From assembly GCF_900129725.1 (NCBI RefSeq), contig NZ_FQWQ01000002.1, positions 930,001 through 994,000 on the forward strand: 64,000 nt of DNA, written 5' to 3'. This DNA comes from Chryseolinea serpens. Its GTDB lineage: Bacteria > Bacteroidota > Bacteroidia > Cytophagales > Cyclobacteriaceae. The notes beneath the pieces are model-generated. The model was given only the letters and a program-made list of their open reading frames with translations, was not told where the DNA came from and did no database searches. Made by a program: the position numbers and the translations under genes. Each line of letters opens with the position of its first letter. Within the stretch, counting starts at the first letter, position 1. Positions 1 to 8,339 of this stretch are shown piece after piece.

Positions 1-398
1 TCGGTGCTGATCTCGGCGGTGAAGTCGTTCGATACCGACGGCACTTTGGGGAAGTCGGTAGCGTTTTCGCCGGAAAGTTTATAGCGGCCGTTGTCGGAGA
101 TGATCTCTACGCTGTAGGTAGATTCGTCGATCGAGAACGTAACGGGCTGTTCGGGAAGGTTTTTGAGGGTATCCAGCAAGATGCGGGCGGGCACGGCGAT
201 GCTGCCTTTTTCTTTGGATTCAACCTGAAGTTCGGTGATCATAGACGTCTGCAGGTCCGAAGCCGTCACCGTCAGGCCGCCTTTCTCCAGCTCGAAAAGG
301 AAATTTTCAAGGATCGGCACTACGGGGTTGGTGGTGATCACGCCGTTAATATTGGAGAGTTGCTTAAGCAGGTAAGCAGAGTTTACAATAAACTTCAT
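1..398 (-). CDS. dnaN: DNA polymerase III beta subunit (sliding clamp), N-terminal part
   Basis: The first ~132 residues of the beta sliding clamp, which tethers the replicative polymerase to DNA. The reverse-strand translation begins MKFIVNSAYLLKQLSNING and continues with ITTNPVVPILENFLFEL and TASDLQTSMITEL, a very recognisable clamp domain 1. The start is the ATG at 396-398; the rest of the gene lies beyond the left edge. The gene runs in the same direction as the gld operon to its right, with a ~100-base gap (399-496). Partial only because of the window boundary; nothing suggests a broken gene. Confidence 0.93.
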   Translation of the reverse strand, partial: MKFIVNSAYLLKQLSNINGVITTNPVVPILENFLFELEKGGLTVTASDLQTSMITELQVESKEKGSIAVPARILLDTLKNLPEQPVTFSIDESTYSVEIISDNGRYKLSGENATDFPKVPSVSNDFTAEIST

Positions 399-496
399 TC
401 GAAAGAGTGGTTGGTTTTTAAAGCGGGGTAAAGTTAGAAAGAAAACCGAAAAATAAAACCGCCCTTTTTGGTCAAAAAGGTGCTTCTGATCCGGTC

Positions 497-1426
497 CTAT
501 TTTCCAAAGAAATGGCGGGGCCGCAGAATGGGAATCACCTTATCCTCAGCGATTAACGCCCACTGTTCTCCATCGATCAACCCCTGGAACGGCCCGTGCA
601 CTGCACGTGGCGCATAGAGGCTCAAAACGTATTCTTTCTTGCCAATGTCCTTCACCCGCACGGTCATCACCGCAGGCGTTTGCGAAAGACTGTCCAGAAC
701 GCCGCTGGCGGGCACAAACTCGTCGACTGTCAAAAGTGAAACGGCATCCAGGTAGTCGTTCAGTTTCGTGGTGTCGGCCTGCGAAAGGCCCTGGACGGTA
801 AAAAAGCGGTCTTGCAAGGCCACGGCAAAATTATCGGAAGGCTTCGAAGGAAACTCCGTCTCCAAGCGTTGGAAATTGCGCCAGTTAAAGCCAAACACAA
901 GTTTGTTGCGCCAGCCGCTTTCGGGCAATTCAAAAATTCCCGCCACATAAACGCGATAACCGGGAATGGTCACCAAATAGGGCTCGCCGTTTTCTTTGCT
1001 GAAATACGTTTGATTTTTTGCCTGGATCCCCCCGGAATAAAACGTTTCCACCGGTTTTCCCCCGGCCTGCAACACGATCTTCACACCGCGATCTTTCACC
1101 AAAGCACTCACCGAATCTTTCAAAGCTGCTGCCACGGGTCGTTTGGGTTCTGCTTGCAACAGGGTGGCCAGCAGCACTTCGATCATGTTGCGGTCGGCGT
1201 CGTAGCGGTCGTTCACTTTCCAGCGGCTGCCGTTGTATTTTAGTTGCACGCTGCCGGTTTTGGACGTTAGCGTCACCGCTTCGATGGTTTTCAGGTCGTA
1301 GCCTTTGAAAAGATTCTTGTCCACCTCGAACGTGCGCTCTTCGCGGGTCAGCCATGCGGTGGCGACGGTGGCCACCACGAGCACCACCAACAGGATCAAC
1401 AGCCGTTTATTTCTTTTTTCCTGCAT
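497..1426 (-). CDS. DUF4340-domain membrane-anchored protein, last gene of the gld operon
   Basis: A 309-residue protein with one N-terminal membrane segment (roughly residues 8-27, LLILLVVLVVATVATAWL) followed by a soluble extracytoplasmic domain of the DUF4340 type. In known genomes DUF4340 proteins commonly follow GldG-like proteins in ABC-2 transporter operons, and here the gene lies 2 bases after the gldG stop. The start was placed at the ATG at 1424-1426 because the longer reading frame runs back into gldG and its first 33 residues do not look like a signal. The function is unknown; a role as an accessory subunit of the GldAFG transporter is an inference from context. Confidence 0.82.
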   Translation of the reverse strand: MQEKRNKRLLILLVVLVVATVATAWLTREERTFEVDKNLFKGYDLKTIEAVTLTSKTGSVQLKYNGSRWKVNDRYDADRNMIEVLLATLLQAEPKRPVAAALKDSVSALVKDRGVKIVLQAGGKPVETFYSGGIQAKNQTYFSKENGEPYLVTIPGYRVYVAGIFELPESGWRNKLVFGFNWRNFQRLETEFPSKPSDNFAVALQDRFFTVQGLSQADTTKLNDYLDAVSLLTVDEFVPASGVLDSLSQTPAVMTVRVKDIGKKEYVLSLYAPRAVHGPFQGLIDGEQWALIAEDKVIPILRPRHFFGK

Positions 1427-1428
1427 CG

Positions 1429-3114
1429 CTAGAACTTGGCAAATTTTTTCTTCCTCCAATACGCACGAAAAACGCCATAGGCGATCAAAAGCAAAATGGG
1501 AACCACCAGGTTTATCACTTGCCACTTTGTGCGCTCTGCGGTCACCTTCGTTTTATCCAGGGGCCGGATCGTCACCCGCTTGTTGCGGGCTTGGATCAGG
1601 CCATCGTCCTCGGCCAGGTAGGTCACGGCGTTCACCAGGAAATCGCGGTTGGCAAAGGTCTGGTTTGTGAACGGATCAAATCCCAGTGCCTGGATCTGGC
1701 GCGTGCGTGGGTTGATGTCGTTGCGCGCCAGGTCGCCGTCGCCAATCACCACGAGTTTCGTGGCCACGCCATCCGCTTTGAATCCTTGTTCGGGGGCGCC
1801 ATCGGGCAACAAGCGATTTTTGTAAAGGGATGTGAATTTCCCTTCCAGCAAATAGCCCACAGCAACATCACCCTGTGAAAAATCTTCCGGCCTCACATTC
1901 TTTCGCAGTTCGTTCACACTCACTTTCACGGGGGCGGCAAACTTTCGCGAATACGGCGAGGTGGTCATCAACGGGGTCTTCCGGATGCCAGCCGCCTTCA
2001 CGGTGTCCACGCTGCTCACAAATTTAGTCACCACCGCATCGAGGTTGCGCGTCATGGGATGGGTTGCATAGCGGTTCAACAAGGGAAAGAAAGGCCACTC
2101 CATCAATTGCACCTGCGGCTTCCCTCCTACTTGTCCTGTAATGATCGGGTAGAGCCCGCACGTGCGGTCCAGCACCAGATCGGGATTGATGCGAACACCG
2201 TATTTGAACAACTGATCATCCAGGCCCAACTCATAGGGCAAAGCAAAATAATTTTCACTCGAAGCGCTGTCCATGCTGGCGTTCAGCCGGTCGATGAGAA
2301 ACATCACCTTGCCGCCCTGCATGATGTATTGGTCCAACGCAAATTTATCTAACGTCGAAAAAGTTGATGTCGGTTTTGCGATCACCAACACGTCTACATT
2401 TTGCAAGGACGGTGGTTGATCGAGTCGCACGCGTCCCACATCATAGGCTTCACGCAACGCAGCCTTCAGGCTGGCCACGTGCACGGAGTCAAGCTCGCCA
2501 TGACCGATTACAAAACCAATTCTCTTTCTGTCCTCATTGGTGAGTTCGTGGATGGCGCTGGCCACTTCGTATTCAATTCCCTCAATGGACTGGTTGATTT
2601 CCTCCTCCGGCGTGGCCGCCTTGTTTCCCTTCAACAACATCACGCCCTTCTCACGTCCACCATAGGAGATCACCACGCCGGGAAAAATGATTTTCTCCAG
2701 ACGCTGGCCGTTCTTGTTGTCAATAACGTTCGTAGGCTGTATCCCTTTCGCGGCCAGGTCGGCCATAAATTCTTGCCGGGCCTTGTCGCTCAACGCCACC
2801 CCGGGATCGGTGACGCGGTATTTTATTTTATTGTGCGAATAGATCCGGAACTCCTCTAATGTTTCCTGTATGGCTTTTTGAAAACGCGTAAAGCCCGCAT
2901 TCAAATCCCCTGACAAAAAAATCTCTACATACACCTCGTCCTCCAGTGTATTCAAGATCTCCTTCGTTTGTGGCTTTATGCTGTAGCGCTTTTCCTCTGT
3001 CAGGTCCAACCGGAAAAAATAGTGCGACACCAGCAGGTTGATCAGCACCAATGCCACCACGCCGTTGGCAAACCACAGCACATCGCCCAGCTTTCTGCTT
3101 TTCCAGTTCACCAT
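1429..3114 (-). CDS. gldG: GldG, gliding-motility-associated ABC transporter auxiliary protein
   Basis: A 561-residue protein with an N-terminal membrane segment (about residues 16-34, NGVVALVLINLLVSHYFF), a large extracytoplasmic ABC_transp_aux domain beginning DLTEEKRYSIKPQTKEIL, and a C-terminal membrane helix (VINLVVPILLLIAYGVF) followed by a basic tail. This is the standard GldG architecture. GldG forms an ABC-2-type transporter with GldF (permease) and GldA (ATPase), required for gliding in Flavobacterium johnsoniae though also found in non-gliders; its substrate is not firmly known. The gene overlaps the end of gldF by 7 bases, suggesting translational coupling, and is followed after 2 bases by the DUF4340 gene. 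Confidence 0.92.
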   Translation of the reverse strand: MVNWKSRKLGDVLWFANGVVALVLINLLVSHYFFRLDLTEEKRYSIKPQTKEILNTLEDEVYVEIFLSGDLNAGFTRFQKAIQETLEEFRIYSHNKIKYRVTDPGVALSDKARQEFMADLAAKGIQPTNVIDNKNGQRLEKIIFPGVVISYGGREKGVMLLKGNKAATPEEEINQSIEGIEYEVASAIHELTNEDRKRIGFVIGHGELDSVHVASLKAALREAYDVGRVRLDQPPSLQNVDVLVIAKPTSTFSTLDKFALDQYIMQGGKVMFLIDRLNASMDSASSENYFALPYELGLDDQLFKYGVRINPDLVLDRTCGLYPIITGQVGGKPQVQLMEWPFFPLLNRYATHPMTRNLDAVVTKFVSSVDTVKAAGIRKTPLMTTSPYSRKFAAPVKVSVNELRKNVRPEDFSQGDVAVGYLLEGKFTSLYKNRLLPDGAPEQGFKADGVATKLVVIGDGDLARNDINPRTRQIQALGFDPFTNQTFANRDFLVNAVTYLAEDDGLIQARNKRVTIRPLDKTKVTAERTKWQVINLVVPILLLIAYGVFRAYWRKKKFAKF

Positions 3115-3836
3115 TGTCTGCTGCCCAGGATTAGTTTGGTGATGGACAGCATGAGAAAGATCACGCTGATAAAATACACGACATCGCGCGCGTCGATCAA
3201 CCCGCGGCTCATGGACTCATAATGAAACAGCAACCCCAGTTGCTTCACCTGCAAAGCATTGGCCGACCAAAACTCCAAGGTCGACAACGAGTCAAAACCC
3301 GAAAACACGAGGAAGCTGAGAAACGCCGCCACGATAAACGCAACGATCTGGTTAGGCGTAATGCACGACGCAAAAATGCCCACCGCACAAAACACGGCTG
3401 CCAGCAAGGCCAGCCCGATATAGGAACCCATCACACCCGCCGTGTCGATATTGCCCACGGGGTTGCCCAGGCGATAGATAGAATAGTAATAGACCAGCGT
3501 TGGGATCAACGCAAACCATACCAGCAGCAGGCTGGCAAAATATTTTCCCAACAGAATATCCCAATCGGTCAGGGGCTTGGTGAACAGCAGTTCCATCGTG
3601 CCCGCTTTCTTTTCCTCTGCAAAACTGCGCATGGTAATGGCCGGCACCAGGAACACGAACACATAGGGGCCGACGCTAAACAGCGTCTCCATGTCGGCAT
3701 AGCCATAGTCGAGCACCGACGTTTCGGGGAACACCCACACCAGCAGCCCCATGCTCAGCAAAAACACGCCGATCACCACGTAGGCGATTAGGGAGTTGAG
3801 AAAGCTGTTAAATTCCTTTGAGAGTACCTGGAGCAT
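3108..3836 (-). CDS. gldF: GldF, ABC-2 type permease
   Basis: A ~242-residue integral membrane protein with about six hydrophobic segments and the ABC-2 permease hallmark PAITMRSFAEEKKAGTMELL. The length matches GldF. The start was set at the ATG at 3834-3836 (MLQVLSKEFNSF), which resembles known GldF N termini; an in-frame upstream start would add seven residues. It sits between gldA (38 bases upstream) and gldG (7-base overlap). Together with GldA and GldG it should form an inner-membrane transporter. Confidence 0.92.
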   Translation of the reverse strand: MLQVLSKEFNSFLNSLIAYVVIGVFLLSMGLLVWVFPETSVLDYGYADMETLFSVGPYVFVFLVPAITMRSFAEEKKAGTMELLFTKPLTDWDILLGKYFASLLLVWFALIPTLVYYYSIYRLGNPVGNIDTAGVMGSYIGLALLAAVFCAVGIFASCITPNQIVAFIVAAFLSFLVFSGFDSLSTLEFWSANALQVKQLGLLFHYESMSRGLIDARDVVYFISVIFLMLSITKLILGSRQW

Positions 3837-3874
3837 ACCGCGGGGGTCGTGGCGCAAAAATAGATTTTATTTCC

Positions 3875-4804
3875 TTATGGCATAGTGGGATCCTGGGCCG
3901 TCAGCTCCCGGAAAATGTTTTCCAGCGAGCTTTCCTCCTGCTTCAACCCGATGAGCGATAAATTATTGTCTGCCGCAAAACGGAATATTTCCGGGCGCAG
4001 ATCGGTCTCGCCGTCGGTGGTGATCCGGAATTTGAAACCTTCTATCACCGTCACCTGGCGCACGCCTTTGAGTGCGCTCAATTGCTGGGCCGTCACGTTC
4101 CCTTCAAATTCGGCCAGCAGGGTGGTGCCCTTGCCGTCGCGGCGCAGCAGGTTGGTCAGGGTGTCGTCGGCCACCAGTTCGCCTTTGTTGATCACCACCA
4201 CGCGGTCGCAGAGGGCCTGCACTTCCTGCATGATGTGGGTGGAGAAGATCACGGTCTTGTTGCGGCTAATGTCCTTGATCAGCTTGCGGATCTCCACCAG
4301 TTGGTTGGGGTCCAGTCCCGACGTGGGCTCATCCAGGATCAGCACTTTGGGGTCGTGCAACAACGCCTGGGCCAGTCCCACGCGTTGACGATAGCCTTTC
4401 GACAGGGTTTCGATTCTTTTATTTTGCTCATTGGTGAGGCCGCAAAGTTCGATCATCTCCCGGGTGCGGTCCTTCAGTCGTGCGCCGCGCAGCCCGTAGA
4501 GTCCCCCGATAAAGGCCAGGTACTCGTGCACATACAAATCCAGGTAGAGTGGGTTGTGTTCCGGTAAATAGCCGGTGATCTGCTTCACCAACATGGGCTG
4601 TTCCACCACGTCGAATCCTCCCACCAGCACGCGTCCCGACGTCGGGGGCAGGTAGCAGGTGGCGATTTTCATGGTCGACGACTTTCCCGCGCCGTTCGGT
4701 CCCAGGAAACCCACGATCTCGCCCGTCTGCACCGTGAACGAGATGTTGTTGATGGCTTTTTGTTCGCCATAAATTTTCGTAAGGTTTTGTATGACAAGCG
4801 ACAT
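3875..4804 (-). CDS. gldA: GldA, ABC transporter ATP-binding protein
   Basis: A 309-residue ABC ATPase. Walker A GPNGAGKS is at residues 35-42, the signature region reads LSKGYRQRVGLAQAL, and Walker B is VLILDEPTSGLDPNQ, followed by the H-loop STH. The C-terminal ~80 residues form the extension typical of GldA/CcmA-type proteins. It is the first gene of the minus-strand operon gldA-gldF-gldG-DUF4340. In F. johnsoniae gldA lies apart from gldFG, so the contiguous arrangement here differs from that model. No convincing TAnnTTTG box was found upstream. Confidence 0.92.
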   Translation of the reverse strand: MSLVIQNLTKIYGEQKAINNISFTVQTGEIVGFLGPNGAGKSSTMKIATCYLPPTSGRVLVGGFDVVEQPMLVKQITGYLPEHNPLYLDLYVHEYLAFIGGLYGLRGARLKDRTREMIELCGLTNEQNKRIETLSKGYRQRVGLAQALLHDPKVLILDEPTSGLDPNQLVEIRKLIKDISRNKTVIFSTHIMQEVQALCDRVVVINKGELVADDTLTNLLRRDGKGTTLLAEFEGNVTAQQLSALKGVRQVTVIEGFKFRITTDGETDLRPEIFRFAADNNLSLIGLKQEESSLENIFRELTAQDPTMP

Positions 4805-4969
4805 GGAGATCGTTTAAGCTGAGGCCTTGGGTTCCGACTTCAAGTTTAGAGGATTGCGCCCGGAAACGCGAACGATCGCGGCCGAAACTTTGAATTTTAC
4901 CGTCAAAAGCAATCGGGCGCGATTGAAAAACGATGGCCAAACAGGATTGGCGGCCCCCCTCGTTCCTCG

Positions 4970-5045
4970 GGGCGGGCTATCCGTTCCAAGTCCGTCAGCA
5001 CGCGGGCCTGCGCACTTCGGGCTTTCCACTACTATCCCTGGCCGG
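4970..5045. repeat. Structured intergenic repeat (GGGCTATCCGTT ... CTATCCCTGGC)
   Basis: The stretch from GCGGGCTATCCGTTCCAAG (about 4972-4990) to CTACTATCCCTGGC (about 5029-5042) resembles a short structured repeat, GGGCTATCCG...CTATCCC, that I recall as recurring in Bacteroidota intergenic DNA. Only one copy is visible here, so membership rests on recollection rather than comparison within the window. It lies in the 838-base non-coding gap between gldA and the thioredoxin-like gene. Confidence 0.35.
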
Positions 5046-5154
5046 TGCAGAAGGAAACCCTCAGTGTTTGATGATAGGCTCATCGGGTTTATGATTGAAA
5101 AAAGTGTTTGCCATGAGTGTAAACCTACTCCAGTGCGGTGCACATGGTCTCCTA

Positions 5155-5199
5155 AGCCCGTAGGGCTTTCCCATCATAACCCCCAGTGAAACTGGGGGT
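5155..5199 (-). repeat. REP-like double palindrome, inverted copy
   Basis: The element is made of two adjacent palindromes: AGCCCGTAGGGCT, then a spacer TTCCCATCATAA, then CCCCCAGTGAAACTGGGGG. Read on the minus strand it matches the two plus-orientation copies at 5351-5397 and 5433-5478. Differences in the stems are largely compensated, as expected for a folded repeat. Confidence 0.75.
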
Positions 5200-5350
5200 C
5201 AGGGATAGGGTGTATTTCAACCCGCCTGGGCGGGTTACCCACGGCGTCCAGCACATTTAGAGGAAGAAACACTAAAAGGACGGAAGGGTCAACCAACACA
5301 TATCCCCACAGAAGGGGAAACCCCTCCGGGGTTGATCATTCGATCGCTGT

Positions 5351-5397
5351 AACCCCGGGTTTCACCCGGGGTTATGATGGGAATGCCCTACGGGCAT
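5351..5397 (+). repeat. REP-like double palindrome, copy 2
   Basis: AACCCCGGGTTTCACCCGGGG followed by TTATGATGGGA and ATGCCCTACGGGCAT. The same layout occurs at 5433-5478 and inverted at 5155-5199. Further simple palindromes (AACCCGCCTGGGCGGGTT at 5219-5236 and AACCCCTCCGGGGTT at 5319-5333) fill the space between, making the whole 5150-5545 stretch a cluster of small hairpins. Confidence 0.8.
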
Positions 5398-5432
5398 TTT
5401 GTTGCCGGGGATACCCTGTTCGTTAAACGATG

Positions 5433-5478
5433 ATCCCGGGTTTCACCCGGGGCTATGGTCGGGATGCCCTCCGGGCAT
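5433..5478 (+). repeat. REP-like double palindrome, copy 3
   Basis: ATCCCGGGTTTCACCCGGGG followed by CTATGGTCGGG and ATGCCCTCCGGGCAT. It is nearly identical to the copy at 5351-5397 and separated from it by a spacer carrying GATACCCTGTTCGTTAA (5410-5426), a motif that recurs further right. Confidence 0.8.
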
Positions 5479-5511
5479 TTGTTGCTGGAGATACCCTGCC
5501 CGTTTGCTGGG

Positions 5512-5545
5512 GATGCCCTGTTCGTTAAGATGCCCTGTTCGTTAA
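5512..5545 (+). repeat. Perfect tandem duplication of a 17-bp unit
   Basis: GATGCCCTGTTCGTTAA occurs twice head to tail at 5512-5528 and 5529-5545, and once more with one change (GATACCCTGTTCGTTAA) at 5410-5426. It forms the right edge of the REP-like cluster, about 100 bases before the thioredoxin-like gene. Confidence 0.85.
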
Positions 5546-5642
5546 AAAGTTGTTAATAGGGATTACTTGCGGTGGTCAGGGGGCATGAATGCATTGAATG
5601 GTATCTATAAATTATTGAAATTTGGCACCGAAATACACGATT

Positions 5643-7088
5643 ATGCGCCTCACCGTTTTCATTACCGCTCTTTTCCTCACCACCATGGCTTTTGGCCAGG
5701 GGGGCTACCAGATAAAATTCCAGGTCACCGGCCTCAAAGACACCACCATCTACCTCGGCAACTATTTTGGGGAAAGCACCTACCTGAAAGACACCGCCAA
5801 GGTGAACAGCAAAGGCGAGTTCGTGTTCGAGGGCAAAAAGAAACTCGAACGCGGCGCCTACTTCCTGGTGCTCAACAAGATGAAGGTCATGGAAATGGTC
5901 GTCGGCCACGACCAGCACTTCAGCATGGTCACCAGCACGGAAGACTATGTAAAGAACATGAAAGTGACGGGCGACATCGACAATAAATTGTATTTCGACA
6001 ACATGCTCTTCAACATGGAGCGCCACCACGAAGCCGAACCCTTCATAAAAGTCCTCCAGGACAGCACGCTGGCCGCCGACAAAAAAACCGCCGCGCGGGA
6101 AGCCTACAACAAAGTGAACGACCAGGTGACGGCCTATCAACAGGACATCATCAAAAAATATCCCCGCACCATCACCGCCGCCACCCTCAAGTCCGTCCAA
6201 ATCCTCAAAGTGCCCGACGCGCCCAAGAAGCCCGACGGCTCCATAGATTCTACTTTCCAACTGCGCTGGTACCGTCAACACTTCTTCGATAACTTTGACC
6301 TGGCCGACAGTGCCCTGCTTCGCATGTCGCGACCGTTGTATCGCGACAAAGTGTTTGAATATCTCGAAAAGCTCTACGCCCCCAACCCTGACACCGTCAC
6401 CAAGGCCATCGGACCCATGGTAGACAAAGCCAAGAGCAACAAGGAGACCTACAAATACATCACCTTCATCCTCCTCATGAAATACCAGCAACCCGAGATC
6501 ATGGGCCTCGACGAGGTGTATGTGAACGTGTTTGACAAATATTTTGGCACGGGCGAAATGGATTTCTGGATCAACCCCAAGACCAAGAAGGACTTGAAAG
6601 AACACGCCGACCGCCTGCGCAAAAGCCTCGTGGGTCGCAAAGCCCCCAACCTCATCATGCAGGACACCAACTTCAAACCGAAGTCGATGTATGACATCAA
6701 GAACAAATACACCATCCTCTTCATTTTCGATCCCGACTGTGGCCATTGCCGCGAAGAGACTCCCAAGCTGGTGACCTTCTATAACCAGAAAAAATACAAC
6801 CTTGAAGTATACGCCGTCAGCGCCGACACCTCGATGGCCAAGATGCGCGACTACATCAAAGAGATGAAAATGCCCTGGATCACCGTCAATGGGCCGCGTA
6901 CGTACGTGGGGCCTTACGGCGACCTTTACGATGCTATCACAACGCCATCGTTGTATGTGATCGACGAGAAGAAAATGATCATTGGCAAAAAGATCCCGGT
7001 CGAAAAACTGGACGAATTCCTCACCCAGTACGAGAAATTCCACAAGACCAAACCGGCCGAAAAGGGGAAACCCACCACAAAGTCATAA
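5643..7088 (+). CDS. Secreted thioredoxin-family protein with DUF4369-type N terminus
   Basis: A 481-residue exported protein. The start at the ATG at 5643 gives a clear signal peptide, MRLTVFITALFLTTMAFGQ; the longer frame from 5622 would bury it. The N-terminal ~100 residues resemble DUF4369 (beta-rich, GLKDTTIYLGNYFGESTYLK). A helical middle region follows, then a C-terminal thioredoxin-like domain with the redox motif CGHC (Cys366 and Cys369) inside FIFDPDCGHCREETP. Such Bacteroidota proteins are thought to act as periplasmic disulfide reductases; the partner is unknown. It stands alone, separated from gldA by the repeat cluster, and ends in a lysine-rich tail. Confidence 0.85.
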   Translation: MRLTVFITALFLTTMAFGQGGYQIKFQVTGLKDTTIYLGNYFGESTYLKDTAKVNSKGEFVFEGKKKLERGAYFLVLNKMKVMEMVVGHDQHFSMVTSTEDYVKNMKVTGDIDNKLYFDNMLFNMERHHEAEPFIKVLQDSTLAADKKTAAREAYNKVNDQVTAYQQDIIKKYPRTITAATLKSVQILKVPDAPKKPDGSIDSTFQLRWYRQHFFDNFDLADSALLRMSRPLYRDKVFEYLEKLYAPNPDTVTKAIGPMVDKAKSNKETYKYITFILLMKYQQPEIMGLDEVYVNVFDKYFGTGEMDFWINPKTKKDLKEHADRLRKSLVGRKAPNLIMQDTNFKPKSMYDIKNKYTILFIFDPDCGHCREETPKLVTFYNQKKYNLEVYAVSADTSMAKMRDYIKEMKMPWITVNGPRTYVGPYGDLYDAITTPSLYVIDEKKMIIGKKIPVEKLDEFLTQYEKFHKTKPAEKGKPTTKS

Positions 7089-7273
7089 CCGGTCACCGCT
7101 GCGTACAGAATCGTACAGTGCGCCTGATTTTGGAAAGCGTGAGGGCCGAAATTGGCCCAAAAAGCGCCTTTTGTAACATTTTATAAGAATTAACAGTCTA
7201 ATATGCAACTATTCACCCCTCGGTGAGTATCTATTGGAAAGAAACGTGAACCGAAACTAAACGAATATAAGTT

Positions 7274-7744
7274 ATGGCATTCCTGGATAAACTTCTTGGC
7301 AAAAAGAAAAAGACGACACTAAAGGCGAAGTGTCCCATCACCAAAGAACCCATCGAAGAGGGCTTTGGCTTCATGCTCACAACGGCCCAGGTAGTGACTT
7401 CAAAGAAATACTGGGATATGGTAATGACCGAACCCGAGACCATGTCGTACACCGTGTCGCACTTCAAGAACCAGTCCAGCGGCACCCAAATGCGCAACAT
7501 GATCTTCGAAAAATATAGCAGCATCGAAAAACCCTGGATGATCTCCGATTCCTGCATCAACCTTTTCGAACAGGTAGACAAAAGCTCGGCCCGCGAGAAC
7601 GCCAAAAAATGGTGGGCCAACGAAGGCAACTTCAACCCCGAAAATTCCGGTCCCGCCACGGTGGCGCTAGACCCCAAGACATATCAGGATCTCAAAGACT
7701 ACGCCGTGCTCGAAGCCGGCCGGTCAAGAATAGTTTTACAGTAG
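7274..7744 (+). CDS. Conserved hypothetical protein
   Basis: A 156-residue protein with no signal peptide or membrane segment that I do not recognise as a named family. It opens with a short amphipathic lysine-rich stretch (MAFLDKLLGKKKKTTLKAK) and then CPITKEPIEEGFGFML, whose single Cys and spacing do not form a zinc site. The start ATG at 7274 follows an AT-rich leader. It is monocistronic: a strong terminator hairpin sits 25 bases after the stop. Codon use matches the neighbours, so it is probably a real chromosomal gene. Confidence 0.75.
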   Translation: MAFLDKLLGKKKKTTLKAKCPITKEPIEEGFGFMLTTAQVVTSKKYWDMVMTEPETMSYTVSHFKNQSSGTQMRNMIFEKYSSIEKPWMISDSCINLFEQVDKSSARENAKKWWANEGNFNPENSGPATVALDPKTYQDLKDYAVLEAGRSRIVLQ

Positions 7745-7768
7745 TTTTAGGTTTAGGTTAGGTAAAGA

Positions 7769-7796
7769 AGCCGCTCCACAAGAGCGGCTTTTTTTA
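7769..7796 (+). terminator. Rho-independent terminator
   Basis: Perfect 8-bp stem AGCCGCTC / GAGCGGCT with a 5-base loop, followed by TTTTTTTA. It lies just after the conserved hypothetical gene. Confidence 0.9.
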
Positions 7797-7885
7797 TATG
7801 GCAGGACGATCGCTGAAGACAAATCCTGGAGGTTAACTAAAAATAGTAGTGTAGCACATTCGTTGCGGCTACTTTCCGACGCTCA

Positions 7886-8254
7886 TTATTTTGGCACCGC
7901 TATAGACTTCTGCTTTATCAGGTGTTTACCAAACCTATGCAATGAATCGATTACTTTTAATGATCGCTTCCCCAGTGGGGTAAGTTTGTAGGCGACGCGC
8001 GGAGGCTTCTCTTTATAAATTTTCCGGTCAATCATTCCCGTTTCCTCCAGTGCCCTCAATTGAGAGAATAACATTTTGTCCGTGATATGCGGAATCGCTT
8101 TTTTTAACTCACCATACCGGAGCGCACCTTTGCGCAACGATAATATGATGGGCATTTTCCAAGTGCCTCCGATAAACGTCATGGTTAACTCTATTGGAGT
8201 ATAATAGATACGCCCCTGATATTTAAAGTCTGCCATCCCCCTAAATGTATTCAT
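7886..8254 (-). CDS. HxlR-family winged-helix transcriptional regulator
   Basis: A ~122-residue regulator. The hallmark regions are visible: ELTMTFIGGTWKMPIILSL, LRYGELKKAIPHITDKMLFSQL for the winged helix, and KPPRVAYKLTPLGKRSL for the wing. HxlR proteins usually repress an adjacent gene in response to aldehydes, quinones or redox stress. The start was chosen at the ATG at 8252-8254, because the long frame to 8371 overlaps the divergent promoter and gene. The Cys usually near the N terminus of redox-sensing members is absent from the chosen form. Divergent to the VOC gene at 8340, a likely target. Confidence 0.85.
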   Translation of the reverse strand: MNTFRGMADFKYQGRIYYTPIELTMTFIGGTWKMPIILSLRKGALRYGELKKAIPHITDKMLFSQLRALEETGMIDRKIYKEKPPRVAYKLTPLGKRSLKVIDSLHRFGKHLIKQKSIAVPK

Positions 8255-8319
8255 AAGTTCTCGTTGTCGTGCTTTACCTACAAAGAAGTATGTAAAATGA
8301 AATTTATTTTCACCGGAGC

Positions 8320-8327
8320 TATGTTTG
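8320..8327 (+). promoter_or_regulatory. -7 promoter box of the VOC gene
   Basis: TATGTTTG is an exact match to the Bacteroidota -7 consensus TAnnTTTG. It lies 12 bases before the ATG at 8340, implying a very short leader. No clear TTTG -33 box was found at the usual distance, so activity may depend on the neighbouring HxlR regulator. Confidence 0.5.
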
Positions 8328-8339
8328 CAAAAAAAGATC

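Noticed and set aside
5150-5545. CRISPR array
   Set aside because: Repeats are palindromic, irregularly spaced and in both orientations; no constant direct repeat with unique spacers, and no cas gene.
5553-7043. A 496-codon minus-strand frame
   Set aside because: It is the exact antisense of the thioredoxin-like gene with skewed Val/Phe/His/Gly content and no family resemblance.
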